DNA of 64,000 nucleotides, from the NCBI GenBank assembly GCA_018398575.1, contig JAGTXZ010000014.1, forward strand, positions 1,488,001 to 1,552,000. Direction: 5' to 3'. The notes under the pieces were generated by a model. That model did no database searches and had not been told where the DNA came from. It worked only from the letters and a program-made list of their open reading frames with translations. Each line of letters begins with the position of its first letter. The first letter of the stretch is position 1. The translations under genes and the position numbers were made by a program. Source of the DNA: Ampelomyces quisqualis. Its lineage: Eukaryota > Ascomycota > Dothideomycetes > Pleosporales > Phaeosphaeriaceae. This document shows positions 1-12,246 of the stretch, one piece after another.

Positions 1-2892
1 TTTACTAGCTATACTAAACAGATAACTTCTAATTAGTTATAGCTAACGCAATAATAAGATACAAAATAGTGCTACTATAAGAAGAGCCTAATAGCATAGA
101 AGCTAAGAGCGTATATATATTTAACTGCGCTAAGATGCAAAGTATTCTAATATTTCTAATACTAGCCTAGCTTAAGGCTATACTGTTTAAAAGTAAAGAA
201 AGTAAGAAAACTAAGTAGTTTATATTAACGCATATCTAATAGTACTTCTAGTAGCTAAATAAAGAAATATTTACTAATAACCTTAACTTACTACTTATAT
301 ATAGTGCAAAGTATAAGCCAATTAAGCTAGAGGCTAAGAAGACCTATATTAAAACTAGACCTAATTCTAAGTAGAAAGGCCTAGTAGATAATTAAATAGT
401 ACTATGTAACGTTTAGGCTAAAACTTTTATTAGCTTATATAAACTATGTGTGTAACTAGTACTCTAGATAAAGCTTAAAAAAAATTAGTAAAGATATAGT
501 TATTCTACTAAGAGAAGAAATGCTAAAGTCTAAAATAGACGCTGTATTAGCAAAATAGAAGAATCTAGACTTAATATTAATTTTAGTAGCGTTAATAGCG
601 TTTGCGAAAGCTATTACACTAATTAAAATAAAGAAGGTTATAATTGCAGAGCCTTAAAACAAATAGGGCACTTAAGACTAATTTATGTTTAGAGTATATT
701 AACTAGGCTAGCTAGCAGCTATATATAAGAGTATTATTCTGTATAACCTAGAGAGTAATCTAGAAACAAAAGTTCTAAAAAAGTAGAATATAAAGATATT
801 GTTACGCAGTAGTCTATAAGGTGTAATAACGTAAGAAGAAGAGATTTAGTAGAATTATAATAAAGAAATCTCTATAAAGCTTAAAGGGCTAGTGTAAATT
901 AGGTAAATTAAGTAGTAGAACTATAGAGTATAGTAGACTACTATATAAAGCTATAGAATAAAAAATACCTAAGTAGATATATAGCCTAGTCCTAGAAATA
1001 TAAGAATATTAGTAAAGAGTATTGCAAAAGAAGTATATGCGTAAACGTAACGCAAAATTAATTTAAAGTATAAGAATAGTGTAGATTTGTAGTAAAACCT
1101 ATACTAAGTAATAGCGCTATTAAAGAAATTGCCTTAGAGTTAAATTATAGTTAAGTATAGTTAAGAGTAGGCTGCTAACTAGTAATATAGTTACACAGAT
1201 AGTGTAAAGCTATATTAAACACAAGAACTATAAACTATTTTGTAAAAGAGTTCTATAAACTATGCTGCTAATAATAGTATACTAGGTATTACTATTATTG
1301 CTTAGTATAGTAGAGTATAGTTAAGAGCTATCTAGTAGCTAGTAGTATAGTTGTTCTAATAGTGTTGCGGATATTGCTAACTCTAATAACGTTAAATTTT
1401 CCTAGCATAGTATAGAAACTAGAGTAGAGCTAGCTAAGTACTAATTTAAAATATAGTAAGTATATAGATATATATATCTAGCGTATAGCTAGGTAATAAG
1501 TAAAGCTAGAATAACTCTAGTCTAGTACTATAGTAAGATTACTATACTATATAAATATAGGTACCTATACTAAGAGAAAGTAAGTTAAAGAGTATATAAT
1601 AGGCTAAACTTTACCTAGCTCTTTACCTTTTTAAGAAGAGCTCTACCTAGTTATTTTATCTTTTTATAAACTAGTATATAGAAAGAGTCTATAAGCCTTT
1701 TTTTAGACCTATAGAAGAACTTAAGAAATATAACTCTTTCTAGTACCTTATTATTCTATCTTTATAGGCTAGCCTATAATAAAACTAGATATCTAGTATC
1801 TAACAGTTTAGGTAATAAGTATTTCAAATTAAGTATTAATAATCTAGATCTAATCTCTTAAGTTTATATTAAGAAGGTTAGTTAGTATAGAATAAATTAA
1901 TAAGTTTTATACTCTTTCTTTAATACCTATTATTTTTAATAGATAAGTATTATTAATAAGTACTATAAACTTATTACTTATCTTTAGCTAATACTCTATA
2001 CTAGCTACTAAACTAAAAGAATAATATATAAGACTAATATAAGAAGTATAAATAGTAGACTTAGTTTCTTAAGTCTATTATTTTATATAATAAATCTACT
2101 TGTAGATAATACTCTATTAAAAACGTTCTTATCTTTCTAATAAGATTAAAAAAAAAATTTGTTATAGAGTCTTACTTTATAATTTATTTAGTTTAGTACT
2201 TTATATTCTTCTAGCCTAAACTCTCTTCTTAATATATAAGAGAGAAGACTAATCTAGCTAAACACTAAACTATATCTTAGTACTCTAAAACTTATATAGA
2301 CCTAAAAGAGTGTAATATCTTAGAATAGTAGTAATATACTAAAATAATAGACTTTTACGTAACTTAGGTATTTAAAAATATTTTAGCTATATAATTAGCG
2401 AGTACTAGAGTTAAGAGGATCTTTTACTTAGAATTAAATATCTTTTAAAAATAATCTTATAGGCTAGTAGCCTACATAATCTATTAAATTATAATTACTT
2501 AGTATAACTCTATAGAAAAGTATTTTACTACTTTAAATCTAAAATAAACAGTTTAAAAGTATAAGCCTCATACTTTAGAAAATAAGTATAATAATATAAT
2601 TCTTTTAGCTACTTCTTACTTTACGTCTACTTAACAATTAAGAAGTATAAAGTTTTATAATAGCTTAAAAAATAAAAGAATATAGTTACTTTTATATTCT
2701 AATTACTTTTTTTATTAAAACAAATCTTTATATTGCTATAAATAGTTTATAAAACAAATTACTATAATAATTTATTATTCTTCTACTCTAGTACTACACA
2801 AATACTTACCTCTAGTTTCTTCTTTACAATAACTAATAACTATAATAAACTAGGCTCTATACTAACTCTAAAAAAAGAGCTAAGTAACTTCT
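1..2892. other. AT-rich RIP-degraded DNA, no assignable gene
   Basis: The stretch is dominated by TA dinucleotides, with TAG and TAA stops dense in all frames. I see no tRNA, no intact ORF and no retroelement motif I can name. Around 500-1000 the plus strand has long runs of codons interrupted mainly by TAG/TAA, which suggests a heavily RIP-mutated coding relic, but I could not assign a family. Confidence 0.6.
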
Positions 2893-3066
2893 ATTAGAAA
2901 AGTTTAAGGTTATTAGAGTTAGTAACATTTGTAACACTATTAAAATAGTTATACTACTAGCTACTAGATAGTTCTTAACTATAGTCTACTATACCTAGCT
3001 ACTTCTATTTATTCTAGCTACTTAATTAGCCTAAACGCTTAAAAGACTCTACTTACTCTACTAGCT

Positions 3067-3348
3067 TATAAGAATGTTACAGCGTAGAGCTGTTAGCTGC
3101 GCAGTAACGCGCCTGCGCTACAACAACGCTACCTAAGCGTCTTTACGTGTAGAACGCGTATAGCTACCCTAGCGCCTTAACAGCGCTACGCTAGCGCAGG
3201 CCTAGTGTATTTCTATTATAAGAATACGTGTCTAGTTGTATTTACAAAAGAAGAGTTCTACACTAAAGTTACAGAACAAGAATTAACTTACTTCTACCTA
3301 TACTACTATTGTTATCTTATAACTTTGCTACTATACAAACCTCTTATA
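3067..3348 (+). repeat. 5' LTR of Gypsy family 1 copy 1
   Basis: This 282-bp sequence recurs at 10570-10851 in the same orientation and at 61112-61393 inverted, always 282 bp long. It begins TATAAGAATGTTAC (TGTAAGGATGTTAC in the 3' LTR) and ends CTCTTATA (CTTTTATA in the 3' LTR). Canonical TG...CA ends turned to TA...TA by RIP would explain this. The interior includes a GC-richer stretch with several GCGC motifs. Confidence 0.88.
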
Positions 3349-4384
3349 GTTTTAATTCCTTTACCTTGCAAAAGAATAGCAGCCTAGTTACCTAATAACA
3401 ATAGATTAAGATCTGCTCTTAAGCCTACTAGCTAATCTATTAAGAGAAAACACTTCTAATAAGAAATAAATACTTAGCCTAGGCAAACGCTTAGCGCAGC
3501 TAAAGCGCTAGCGCTAAGAACTTAAGAAGCAAGCTAAGATCTAGACTCTAGAAGAGAAAGTACGCTAATAGAAGTAACTATTAGTAGGTAAATAGCCTTT
3601 CTTACCTTCTAAACAGCCCTTAGGCGCCCTAAATAAAACAGATCTACTAACTCTTCTAGTTAGACGCGATACGTCTCTACTAGCGCAACGCCTTTAACTT
3701 AACCTATTAGCGCTACTAGAGCGTAGGCTAAAGATTAAGAAAATTCTTATCTTTAAAGGTAAGAGAATTAGAGAGTATTAGAACTTTAAGGCTAGGCTAT
3801 CTATTACTTTTTAATTAGACCTCTTAGCCTTTTAGCTTAAGGACTAAAAGATTGCCTTTACCTTCTAGTACTTACAAACTACGTTTTAATAGATATAGAT
3901 ATAGAAAGAATAGAAAGATAATAGTAAAACGCTAGCGTAGCGCAATATAATGTCTTTTCTACTTAATTAGATTAAGAGCCTTATAAATAAAGAGCTTTAA
4001 GTTACTATATAGTATTAAAAGGCATTCTAAAAAGATAGCTAAATAGTAAACAAATTTGCAGCCTATCTATCTACTTTAGAAAATTAGGTAAATCTCCTTT
4101 ATAAGCAGAAATACCTAGTAATACACTTGTATAGTAAACTCTGCCTAGAGATTAGAGTAGCTCTTTTTAACTACACTAAGTTTTTTACTACTTATAGAAA
4201 ACTTATTAAACGCGCTGTAACGCTAGAAGATAACTTGCGCTGTAGTAGTAGTATACTATTACTACACTATTATATATATAGAACGCTTAGTATAGAAAAA
4301 ACTTTGCAGCCTAAACTAGACGCAATAGCTTTATAATGTTGTGTTACTAGTACTGTAAACTTAAGCCTAAAGCTAACTAACGCC

Positions 4385-4426
4385 TGCTACTATTGTAGCA
4401 AGATAGGCTATTAGGCTAGAGAGTGT
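4385..4426 (+). pseudogene. Gag CCHC zinc knuckle relic
   Basis: Codons read C-x2-C-x4-Y-x4-C, followed by Arg-rich sequence. The CCHC histidine is a TAT (Tyr) codon and the next position, a Trp in many knuckles, is TAG. A CAC-to-TAT change and a TGG-to-TAG change are both RIP-type transitions. The position upstream of protease and RT matches the nucleocapsid end of gag. Confidence 0.75.
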
Positions 4427-4599
4427 AGATTAAGGCTTAATAGCTCTTTTTCTGTTACTAGTTTAAACGCAATATAAATAAAAAACAAGTAAGCTTAAGA
4501 AAAGCTTCTTTCTTAATAGCCTAAGTTCTACTATAATAAGAGGATTATATTAAAGTACTTAGGACGCTGCGTAACAACAGCACTGCGCAGCCTATATAA

Positions 4600-7500
4600 A
4601 TCCTAATTAACTATAGTGCAGAACTTAGTACTATTAACAAGAGAGTTACCTTACTTAAGAATCTCTCTTATATTAATAGCGCTGCGCTACTAACTATCTG
4701 CTTACTTAACTTAAGTACTATACCTAGCTTCTACGCTTATTAAGCTTATCTAATAATAAAGGATAACTAAGGTATAACTAAGTCCTTTACTACTATTCTA
4801 TACAAAATTGCTAATACAGCATAACTTGTTATTTTAGGTCTACTAAGCCTAAAAGAAGAGCGCGTTATTATTAACTGTAAGTTAAAGTAGTAGCGCTACA
4901 AGCTTAACACTAATATAATAAGAGTTAAAGACGCAAAAACCTTTATAAAATCTTTTTATAACAAGCTAAGCGTGTACACAGTTCTAGTAGGCAGTTTATA
5001 ATTTTTTTCTGCTAAATACCTATTGTAGCCTATTAAACTTAAGAATTTTAAAGATATTACAAACAGTAACGCTGCTAACGCGCTGCTGCAGCACTATAGA
5101 AGTAACTACGCTATTAAGTTAAAAAAAGAAACTATAGCTATATATAGGCTGCTCTACAACCTCTTACTAAAGAAGCTAAGTATACTGCGCAACTACTTAG
5201 CAACAGCGCAGAGCCTAGGCTAGATCTAAGAAAGCATAAGCTCTACAAGAGCACTTATCTTGTTTATGCTTAAAAAAAATAGAACGCTATGCCTTTGCGT
5301 AGATTATTAAGGCCTTAATTAAGTTACTAAAAAGAATAGACTAGCCTTTCCCTTAATTAGAAAAACCTCTAATTAGCTCTATAGATTAGTAAAGTTTACT
5401 AAGCTTAATCTTAAGAACGCGTATTACTAGATTAGAATCTAGTAAGGTAATAAGTAGAAGACAGCGTTTTGCACGCAATACAGCTACTTTAAGTATATAG
5501 TTATACTCTTTAGGCTAACTAACGCGCCTGCTACGTTCTAGAAGTATGTTAATAAAGCCTTAGCCTTGTATTTAAATATCTTTTGCGTTGTCTATCTTAA
5601 CAATATCTTAATCTTTTTTTAAAAAGAAGAGGATTATTAGAAACAGGTAAGAAAAGTACTTGCTAAGCTAAGAGAATACAGTCTTTTTGTTAACTTAAAG
5701 AAGTGTACCTTTACTACTAACTAAGTTAAGTTTCTAGAGTTTATTGTGCGCCTTAATAGTGTTACAATAGATTTAGAACAGGTTTGCGCAGTTATTAATT
5801 AGCCTACGCTAACGTTCTTTAAGAATATTTAAGTCTTCTTAGGCTTTGCAAACTTCTATTAACGCTTTATATAGAGTTTTTCTATTATTATTAGCTCTAT
5901 TACTAATTTTCTAAAGGAATTAGTTTAAGAGAAGAAGTCTAGTCCTTTTAACTAGCCTAACGCAGCAGTAAAGGTAAAGCGCTAGCTTTGCAACAGGTTT
6001 ACAACTGCGCTAGTCCTATAGTACTATAACTACACACTTCTATTTAAGCTAAAAACTAATACTTCTATCTAAGAAGTAGTAGGCATTTTTTCTTAACTCT
6101 ATACAAATAGGAACTAGCACTCTGTAGCCTTCTAGTTAAGAAAACTTTTGCCTGCAAAAAGAAACTACTATATATACAACCTAGAGCTTCTTACTATTAT
6201 TATAGTAGTACAGCACTAGCGTTACTACGTTAAGGAGCTAGTAGTTTAGTTAGAAATATAGACAGACTATAACAACCTACGCAGCTTTATAGGTACGTTA
6301 ACTCTATCTAAGAAATAAGCTAGCTAAGCTATAAAGCTAGCTGCTTATAACTTTAAGATTAAGTATTAGTTTAGAAAGATAAATCTTGTAGATAGGCCTT
6401 TAAGGCAACTTGTAGACAATAGTAACACGCTAGATATTTAACTATTAAACATGTTGCTAGCACTGCAAAAGAAGTTGTAGCTAGCAGAAACCTAAGCTAA
6501 GCTACTTAGTAAAGAGCTAGCGTTAGTAGAAAGCTAGATAACAGCTTAATAGTAAGCAGGCACTTTACATCTTAATAAAGATGTTTCTATAAGCCTAGCG
6601 CACAGCGTTAAGGCAACAGCTAGGAGCTATAGCTTTAATTAGAAGATTTCTAAGAGCAGACTAGTAATAGCCTAAAGAGTTACGCAGTTACAAGCAAGAG
6701 CTGCAGCCTTAGAGAGGTTAGCTTATAAAGAACTCTTTAAGTCTTTCCTTAAAATTTGTATATAAGTATAACAGAATAACCTAGAAGCAGTTGCAATACG
6801 CAGAGATATTAAATCCCTAGCATCTACCTATTAAGGCGCTAGTAAACGCTTAAGGCACTAGAAGCTTAACACTTTAAGTAGCCTTTAGTTTAAGAACTAA
6901 CTATATATTCTACTAGAGCTAGCTCTTAGAGCTAAGCTTCTTAAGCTATATTATAACAATCTACTTACTAGCTATTTTAGTTAGGCTAAAACGCTTAAGC
7001 TTGTAGCCTAATACTACTATTAGCCTAGGCTTAAGAAAGAGCTTAAGAAGTATATTAACTTTTACTTAGTGTGCTAAGGTACAAAGTTACTTAAGTAGTG
7101 CTCTACTAGCGTATTAAACGCGCTTCTCTAACCTTAAAAACTATAGCAAGAAATTATAATAGATTTTATTATAGGCCTACTGCTTACTAAGCGCTACAGC
7201 TTTATATATAATGTAATACTTGTTATAGTTAATAAGTATATAAAAATAGCTAAGTATATCTCTATACAGAAAATAGTTACTACCTTACAATTAGTAGATC
7301 TATTTTTAGAACATGTTATATAATTCTTTAGCTTACTTAAAGGTATTGTATTAAACTAAGAAAGTGTCTTTACTTTACAGTTTTAACGTTAGGAAAACAC
7401 AACGTTAGCGACATCCGCGACATTAGCAACATTGTTAGAACAGTTAACCAGACAGTTTTCGACTGTAGTCTACGGTGCCTAGCTACCCCTATTTGTTCTG

Positions 7501-9060
7501 GCTGCCTAATTAGACAAAAACGCCCAAATTGATCCACCTGATCTACTGGACCCACCTGCCCCACCCGCGCGATTACGTAATTATTCTAAAAACCTAAAAT
7601 ATAGAGCTTAATTCCCTCTTTAAAACGCACTATTCAGAATTTTTATAGCTGCTCTAGTTGCTGAGATGCACGGCAGTAAAGTTTGTAACTTTTTAATGTT
7701 CTTTGCCAAGGCTTGTTTTCGCTAAAGCTCTAGCACTTTAACTAGATAATATGTTATATTTTTTTTAAAAGAAATAGTAACTAAAGTGTAGATTTTACTT
7801 TAGAACTATTTTAATTTAATATATTATAGTGTGGGCGTTGAGATCTACTGTGTTAAACGTACTTTAAAGTTTTTTTAAAAAAGTTTATAACTTCAACGCG
7901 CTATATCTTAATAACTAGAGTAGCTAAAAAAAATCTAAATAGTGCATTTTAAAGAGGGAATTCCGCTCTATATTTTGTATTTTTAGGTTACTTACGTAAT
8001 TATAAAAATACAGCAATACAGTCACGTGAGTAAAATTGGCAACATTAGCAACACTAGCGACACTAGCGACACTAGCAACACTGTTAGGTTGCTAGCGACT
8101 AGCTAGCAACTTGCTAGCGACCAGAAGTGAGTGGGGCAACTTTGGCGAATTGTCTGGTAGACAGTATTGCTGTTGGGCCGCCGCAGGTTGCGGCAATTAG
8201 GCCGATTAGATTAATCTTAAATTTTCCTAACTTGAAGTAGACTTCTACTTTATAGCAAAGGTAAAGCGCTAGCTTAGCACTACTTTCTATTTATAGATAG
8301 ATAGCTAAACAGAATGCTAAAATTAAACGCTAGAGTAATACTTAAGAGCTTTTGTAAGCAATTAGCTAGATAATTAAGTATACTTTTTGTTACTAGTAGA
8401 GTTTGCTTATAATAATGCTAAGCAGGCTATATTAAGAATATCTCTATTCTTTGCCTACTATAGGTTCTACCTGCGCCTTAACTGCAAGCTAACAGCGCTT
8501 ACTAAAGTCTCTAGCGTTAAAGAAAGGTTGTAAACGCTTATATAAATTTAAAACACTCTAGCTAATTACTAGTATAAAACTTTATAATACTAAGAGTAAT
8601 ATTATAATAAAAGATATAGGCCCTAAGAGTTTAAACCTAAGAATATAATCTTCTTGTTAACAAAGCATCTACGCCTGCGCAGCGCTAGCAGAAAGCTGTT
8701 ACTACGCTAAATAGGCTCTTTCTTAGTAAAAGAGTAAATTAGCTTATAAGCTTTTAGAATCTTACTTCTATTGTATATAAGAATCTACTTAGTATTCTAT
8801 ACCTCCTTGCTTTAGCTATTTGTAGCTAGGAAGAGAAAAGAGTTAACTTTACCTAGGCCTGTTAATCTAGATAATAGCAAAGAGCTATAATAACGCTATA
8901 AGGTTAAAGCTGTGTTAGCAAAGAGGCGTAACAGGCGTTTAGTAAATTACCTAGTAAAATAGAAAGGCTAGCTCTTAGAATATAACAAATAGGTTAATTA
9001 AAAAGATATAGACAAATTACTTATAAAGAAGTATAACTAGAGAGAAGATTAATTACTTAT
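4600..9060 (+). pseudogene. Pol relic: protease, RT, RNase H, integrase, chromodomain
   Basis: Plus-strand translation gives recognisable Ty3/Gypsy pol with many stops. The RT block has FTKLNLKNAYY (normally FTKLDLKNAYH), a LTNAPATFQ motif and YLNNILIF in place of the YxDD box, so the catalytic aspartates are lost by G-to-A. Integrase follows with YYYWPRLKKELKKY before the interruption at 7388, and resumes after 8231 with sequence matching LSTTF-QTDGQTERQNQ. A C-terminal chromodomain-like YLVKWKG block lies near 8950, which places the element in the chromoviruses. Only small uninterrupted ORFs survive, so it is non-functional. Confidence 0.85.
7388..8231 (+). mobile_element. Foldback MITE-like DNA element, copy A, inside integrase
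   Basis: This 844-bp insertion interrupts the integrase reading frame. It begins GTTAGGAAAA and ends TTTTCCTAAC, a perfect 10-bp inverted terminus. Long subterminal inverted repeats pair about 7575-7660 with about 7920-8005 (shared ATATAGAGC and TTCCCTCTTTAAAA blocks). Both ends also carry direct repeats of an AGCRACAYT-like motif. It is far less AT-shifted than its surroundings or copy B, so it inserted later or escaped most RIP. The reverse copy of the host Gypsy at about 63680-63692 shows the uninterrupted site. No transposase frame is present, and the target duplication could not be resolved. Confidence 0.82.
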
Positions 9061-9191
9061 ACAATTAATATACAAAAAAAAGAAAAAAGAAAGAAAAAAA
9101 AAAAAGAGAAAAAGAAAAATATAGGAAAATAAAGGCGCCTTACTAGGGCACTACTAGCGCTCTAGCAGCGCAGCTAAGTATAACTACTAGC

Positions 9192-10381
9192 TTAGCCTAG
9201 AAACTTATTATTATCTTTATTAGCCTTATAGAAGCTTAGAAAGCCTAGTAAATTATTACTAAGCCTCTTATTTTCTACTTCTTCTTGCTATTTTTAAGAG
9301 ATAATATTACCTAACTCTAATAAGACTTTACTCTTTGCTAACGCTGTTATAGCGTGCACTAGGTAACCTAATAGGTCTAAGCCCTTAACGCGCTTAGACG
9401 CAAGCTCCTTAGCAGAACTAGCTAAAGCTAGGCGCTTCTTAAGCTTAGGCTTAGGCTTAGGTTTAGCCTTAGGCTTAGCCTTAGGCTTAGCTTTAGCCTT
9501 GCTTTTACTTTTCTTCTTAGAAAAAGGTATAGGGCTAGGGCTTTCTTAGAGAAGAGTTTTATTTCTATCTCTACCTCTACTACTACTACTACTCTTAGAC
9601 CTAGGCTTAGACCTAAAGAAAGACTTCTCCTCTTCTATATTAAAGTTAGAGTTAGACTGCGCGTTAGCCTTACTAAAAGAGAAGAAGTTAGCTTAGATAC
9701 TGTTAGAACGCTAGTACAGTAACTGCAAAAAATAGAAAAAATAACTTACTTAAGCTTGTAGTAAGTTAAGAATGCCTTTTACTATAGTAGATAAGTAGTT
9801 AGTTACTTTAATCTGCAGAATTTAGATCTTGTTACTTTTAGGCTAGCAATAGCTCTTATGCTTAACTTCTATACGCAGAAAAAGCTTTACTAAGCTAGTC
9901 TACTAGCGTAGCAACATCTTTTACGCGTTAACTATAATAGAATTAAGCTTTTCCTTAGTAGCAAGGCGCTGCTGCTACTAGTAGATAGTATTCTAGCCCT
10001 TAACAAAATTAGCAAGAACTTTAGAGTAGAGCTTCTACTTACTCTAGTAAGGGCTACAGCGCAGGCTACTAACTATAAGGTTATAATAGGTACTAGTAAG
10101 CCTTAGGCTCTTAGTGCAGCAGAAGTAAATTAAAATTACTAACTTAATATTAGAGACGCTACTGCAGCAAGTAACAGGCGTAGCCTAAGTACTTAGTTAG
10201 TAATGTTGTAACGCTAGCGTTATACTACTTATAAGAATAGTAGAAGTAGCAGGTAAGGTAGGTATAGTACTTATAATAATTAATATAAGTGTAATAAAGT
10301 TGTAACAGCGTAGAGCTAGTAGATAGTGTAGTAGCAGAATAATATAGTTATTACTAAAAGAATAGAGAGGATTACGTATAT
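9192..10381 (-). pseudogene. Antisense accessory gene of Gypsy family 1, copy 1
   Basis: The gene lies between the chromodomain and the 3' LTR, on the strand opposite to pol. The minus strand keeps one coding frame, broken mostly by TAG/TAA at probable Gln codons. The frame has a C-x2-[CY]-x6-[CY] motif followed by a QQQQR-like stretch, and a 58-bp intron at 9692-9749 (GTAAGT donor, CTAAC branch, acceptor CTAG mutated to CTAAG). After the intron comes a very basic Lys-Ala/Lys-Pro repeat tail (about 9430-9500) ending in KKRLA. The copy at 61568-62738 has the same layout and intron length. Its function is unknown. It could be an accessory nucleic-acid-binding protein of the element, or a captured host gene. 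Confidence 0.7.
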
Positions 10382-10569
10382 AAAGTTTTGCTATATTTCT
10401 ACTATTACTATAGCTACTAGCTGCCTCTTAGATTTACTTAGAGTTTTAGTCTTAGCATAATAATAGCTACACAGCAAATAGGCTCTATAACAATAACGTT
10501 AAGCTTACGCTAACAAACCTAATATTATATAAATTGCTAGAACAGTAATTTTAGAGGAGAAGAAATAAT

Positions 10570-10851
10570 TGTAAGGATGTTACAGTGTAGAGCTATTAGC
10601 TGCATAGTAACGTGCCTGCGCTACAATAACACTACTCTAGCGTCTTTACGCGTAGAACGCGTATAGCTACTCTAGTGCCTTAACAGCGCTACGCTAGCGT
10701 AGGCTTAGTGCATTCTTATTATAAGGATATATGTCTAGTTATATCTATAAAAGAAGAGTTCTGCACTAAAGTTACAGAACAGAAATTAACTTACTTCTAC
10801 CTATACTACTATTGTTATCTTGTAACTTTACTGCTATACAAACCTTTTATA
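10570..10851 (+). repeat. 3' LTR of Gypsy family 1 copy 1
   Basis: This is the same 282-bp sequence as 3067-3348, differing mainly by transitions. It is followed directly by the target duplication TAGCT (10852-10856) and the right-hand remainder of foldback element copy B. Confidence 0.88.
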
Positions 10852-11522
10852 TAGCTCTACCTACTCTACTTACACAATAAAATTACTATTCTAGAAATAT
10901 AAAATATAGAGCTTGTATTTGTCTTTTAAATATACTGCTTAGAATTCTAATAGCTACTCTTGTTATTAAGATATAAGGTAGTAAAGTTTATAGATTTTTA
11001 AAGCTATTTACTTAGGCTTGATTTTGCTAAAGCTCTAGCAATTGGAATAGATAATAAATTATATTTTTTTTATAAATTAATAACTAAATTACTAATTCTA
11101 TATTATAGCGTTCTAGGTTTATATTAGCGCTATATAGGCGTCTAGATCTATTGTATTAAACGTACTTAAAGCTCTTTTCAAAAAGTTTATAACTTTAATA
11201 CGCTATATCTTAAGAAATAGAGCAGCTATAACTATTCTAAATAGTTTATTTTAAAGAGGAAATTTTACTCTATATTTTGTATTTTTAAGTTACTTAAGTA
11301 ATTATAAGAATATAGCAATATAGTTACGTAAGAAAACGTAACTAGTTAGACTACTCTATTAAATCTATAAGATCTAGTAACACTAGCTACTTACTATTAG
11401 GTTACTAGTAACTAGAAGTAAGTAAGGCAACTTTAGCAAATTGTTTAGTAGATAGTATTACTATTAGGTTGCGTTAGGCTGCTATAATCTAGCTAACTAG
11501 CTAAATCTTAATGTTTTCTAAT

Positions 11523-12246
11523 ATAAATACTATCTAACCTAATCTATACCTAGTAGTAACCTAACTATAACTTCTAGTCTATATAATCTAATCTGATTTT
11601 ACTTATAAAGCTTATACAACTTAATTTAAACTTCTACCTATAGCTTATAAAACTCTAACTAATCTATATCTATTATAGAGTATAGTATACTCTAAACTTA
11701 AATTTCTAGTATAAGTATAAGTAAAAATTAGGTTATAGTAAGATAGCTTTACTTAAACTCTACTCTGTTTTAGCTTTAATTTATCTACTAGTGTACTTAT
11801 ATCTAGTATAGAGTACTCTAATCTTAATTTTCTAGCATAACCTTACTAAGCTAACAAAAAAAAGTTATTAGATTTGTTATACGTAGAGTAGTATTTAAAC
11901 GCGTAGTTAATTAGAATTCTAATTCTTATTAGGCTAAGTATATATCTTATATATGTAATAAATTACTAGATTTATAGCCTAATAGTTAAGGTAGTGCCTA
12001 AACGACTAGTGTAACTATATAAATTAAAATTAAGAACTATTAAGTACTACTTTTTAGCCTCTACCTTTAAGGTAATATCTATAATTAATAGACTCTTATA
12101 ACTTTAGTGTTTACTGTTACTTATATAAAGTCTAAATTACTTACTTTATACTACTCTAGTAGTAAGAATAATAATAGCTCTTAATTTTTAAGTTTACTTA
12201 ACTACTCAGACTGTTTTCTCTATGCACAACTTACTGTGTCTGCGTT
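11523..12246. other. AT-rich block up to the gene-island edge
   Basis: The DNA is AT-rich with stops in all frames and no recognisable element. Composition changes abruptly to GC-balanced coding sequence at about 12.2 kb. The 3' flank of the CCCH gene, and so probably its polyadenylation region, lies in this DNA. Confidence 0.55.

Larger units (their letters stand above)
3067..10851 (+). mobile_element. Ty3/Gypsy chromovirus, family 1 copy 1, RIP-inactivated
   Basis: This is a complete LTR retrotransposon with 282-bp LTRs at both ends and a TAGCT target duplication. In order it holds a gag zinc-knuckle relic (4385-4426), protease, reverse transcriptase (about 5270-5640), RNase H, integrase (interrupted by copy A of the foldback element at 7388-8231), a chromodomain (about 8880-9040), and an antisense accessory gene (9192-10381). 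Without the nested 844-bp element it is about 6.9 kb. The coding frames are broken by many TAG/TAA codons at former Gln/Trp positions and by Asp-to-Asn and His-to-Tyr changes, which fits RIP. It cannot be active. Confidence 0.9.
2893..11522 (+). mobile_element. Foldback MITE-like DNA element, copy B, split by a Gypsy insertion
   Basis: The left fragment (2893 to about 3066) aligns with the first ~180 bp of copy A at 7388-8231. The right fragment (10852-11522) aligns with the remaining ~670 bp. The two fragments sum to about 850 bp, close to the 844 bp of copy A. The differences from copy A are mostly C-to-T and G-to-A, as RIP would produce. The intervening sequence is the Gypsy element 3067-10851, flanked by TAGCT at 3062-3066 and 10852-10856. 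No transposase reading frame is visible, so the element is presumably non-autonomous. The ends are inverted (ATTAGAAAA-like on the left, TTTTCTAAT on the right). Confidence 0.8.

Noticed and set aside
3205..4336. Short intact ORFs (60-69 codons) in the left repeat block as real small genes
   Set aside because: The first lies inside the 5' LTR and the second inside the gag relic of a RIP-inactivated Gypsy element.
9430..9500. Simple GGCTTA microsatellite with no coding meaning
   Set aside because: On the opposite strand it lies in frame with the antisense accessory gene as Lys-Ala/Lys-Pro repeats, and the other Gypsy copy has the same arrangement.
1..12200. CRISPR-like or bacterial mobile-element features in the repeat-dense block
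   Set aside because: The repeats are LTRs, foldback arms and hexamer arrays. There are no regularly spaced direct repeats, and the genes are clearly eukaryotic with introns.
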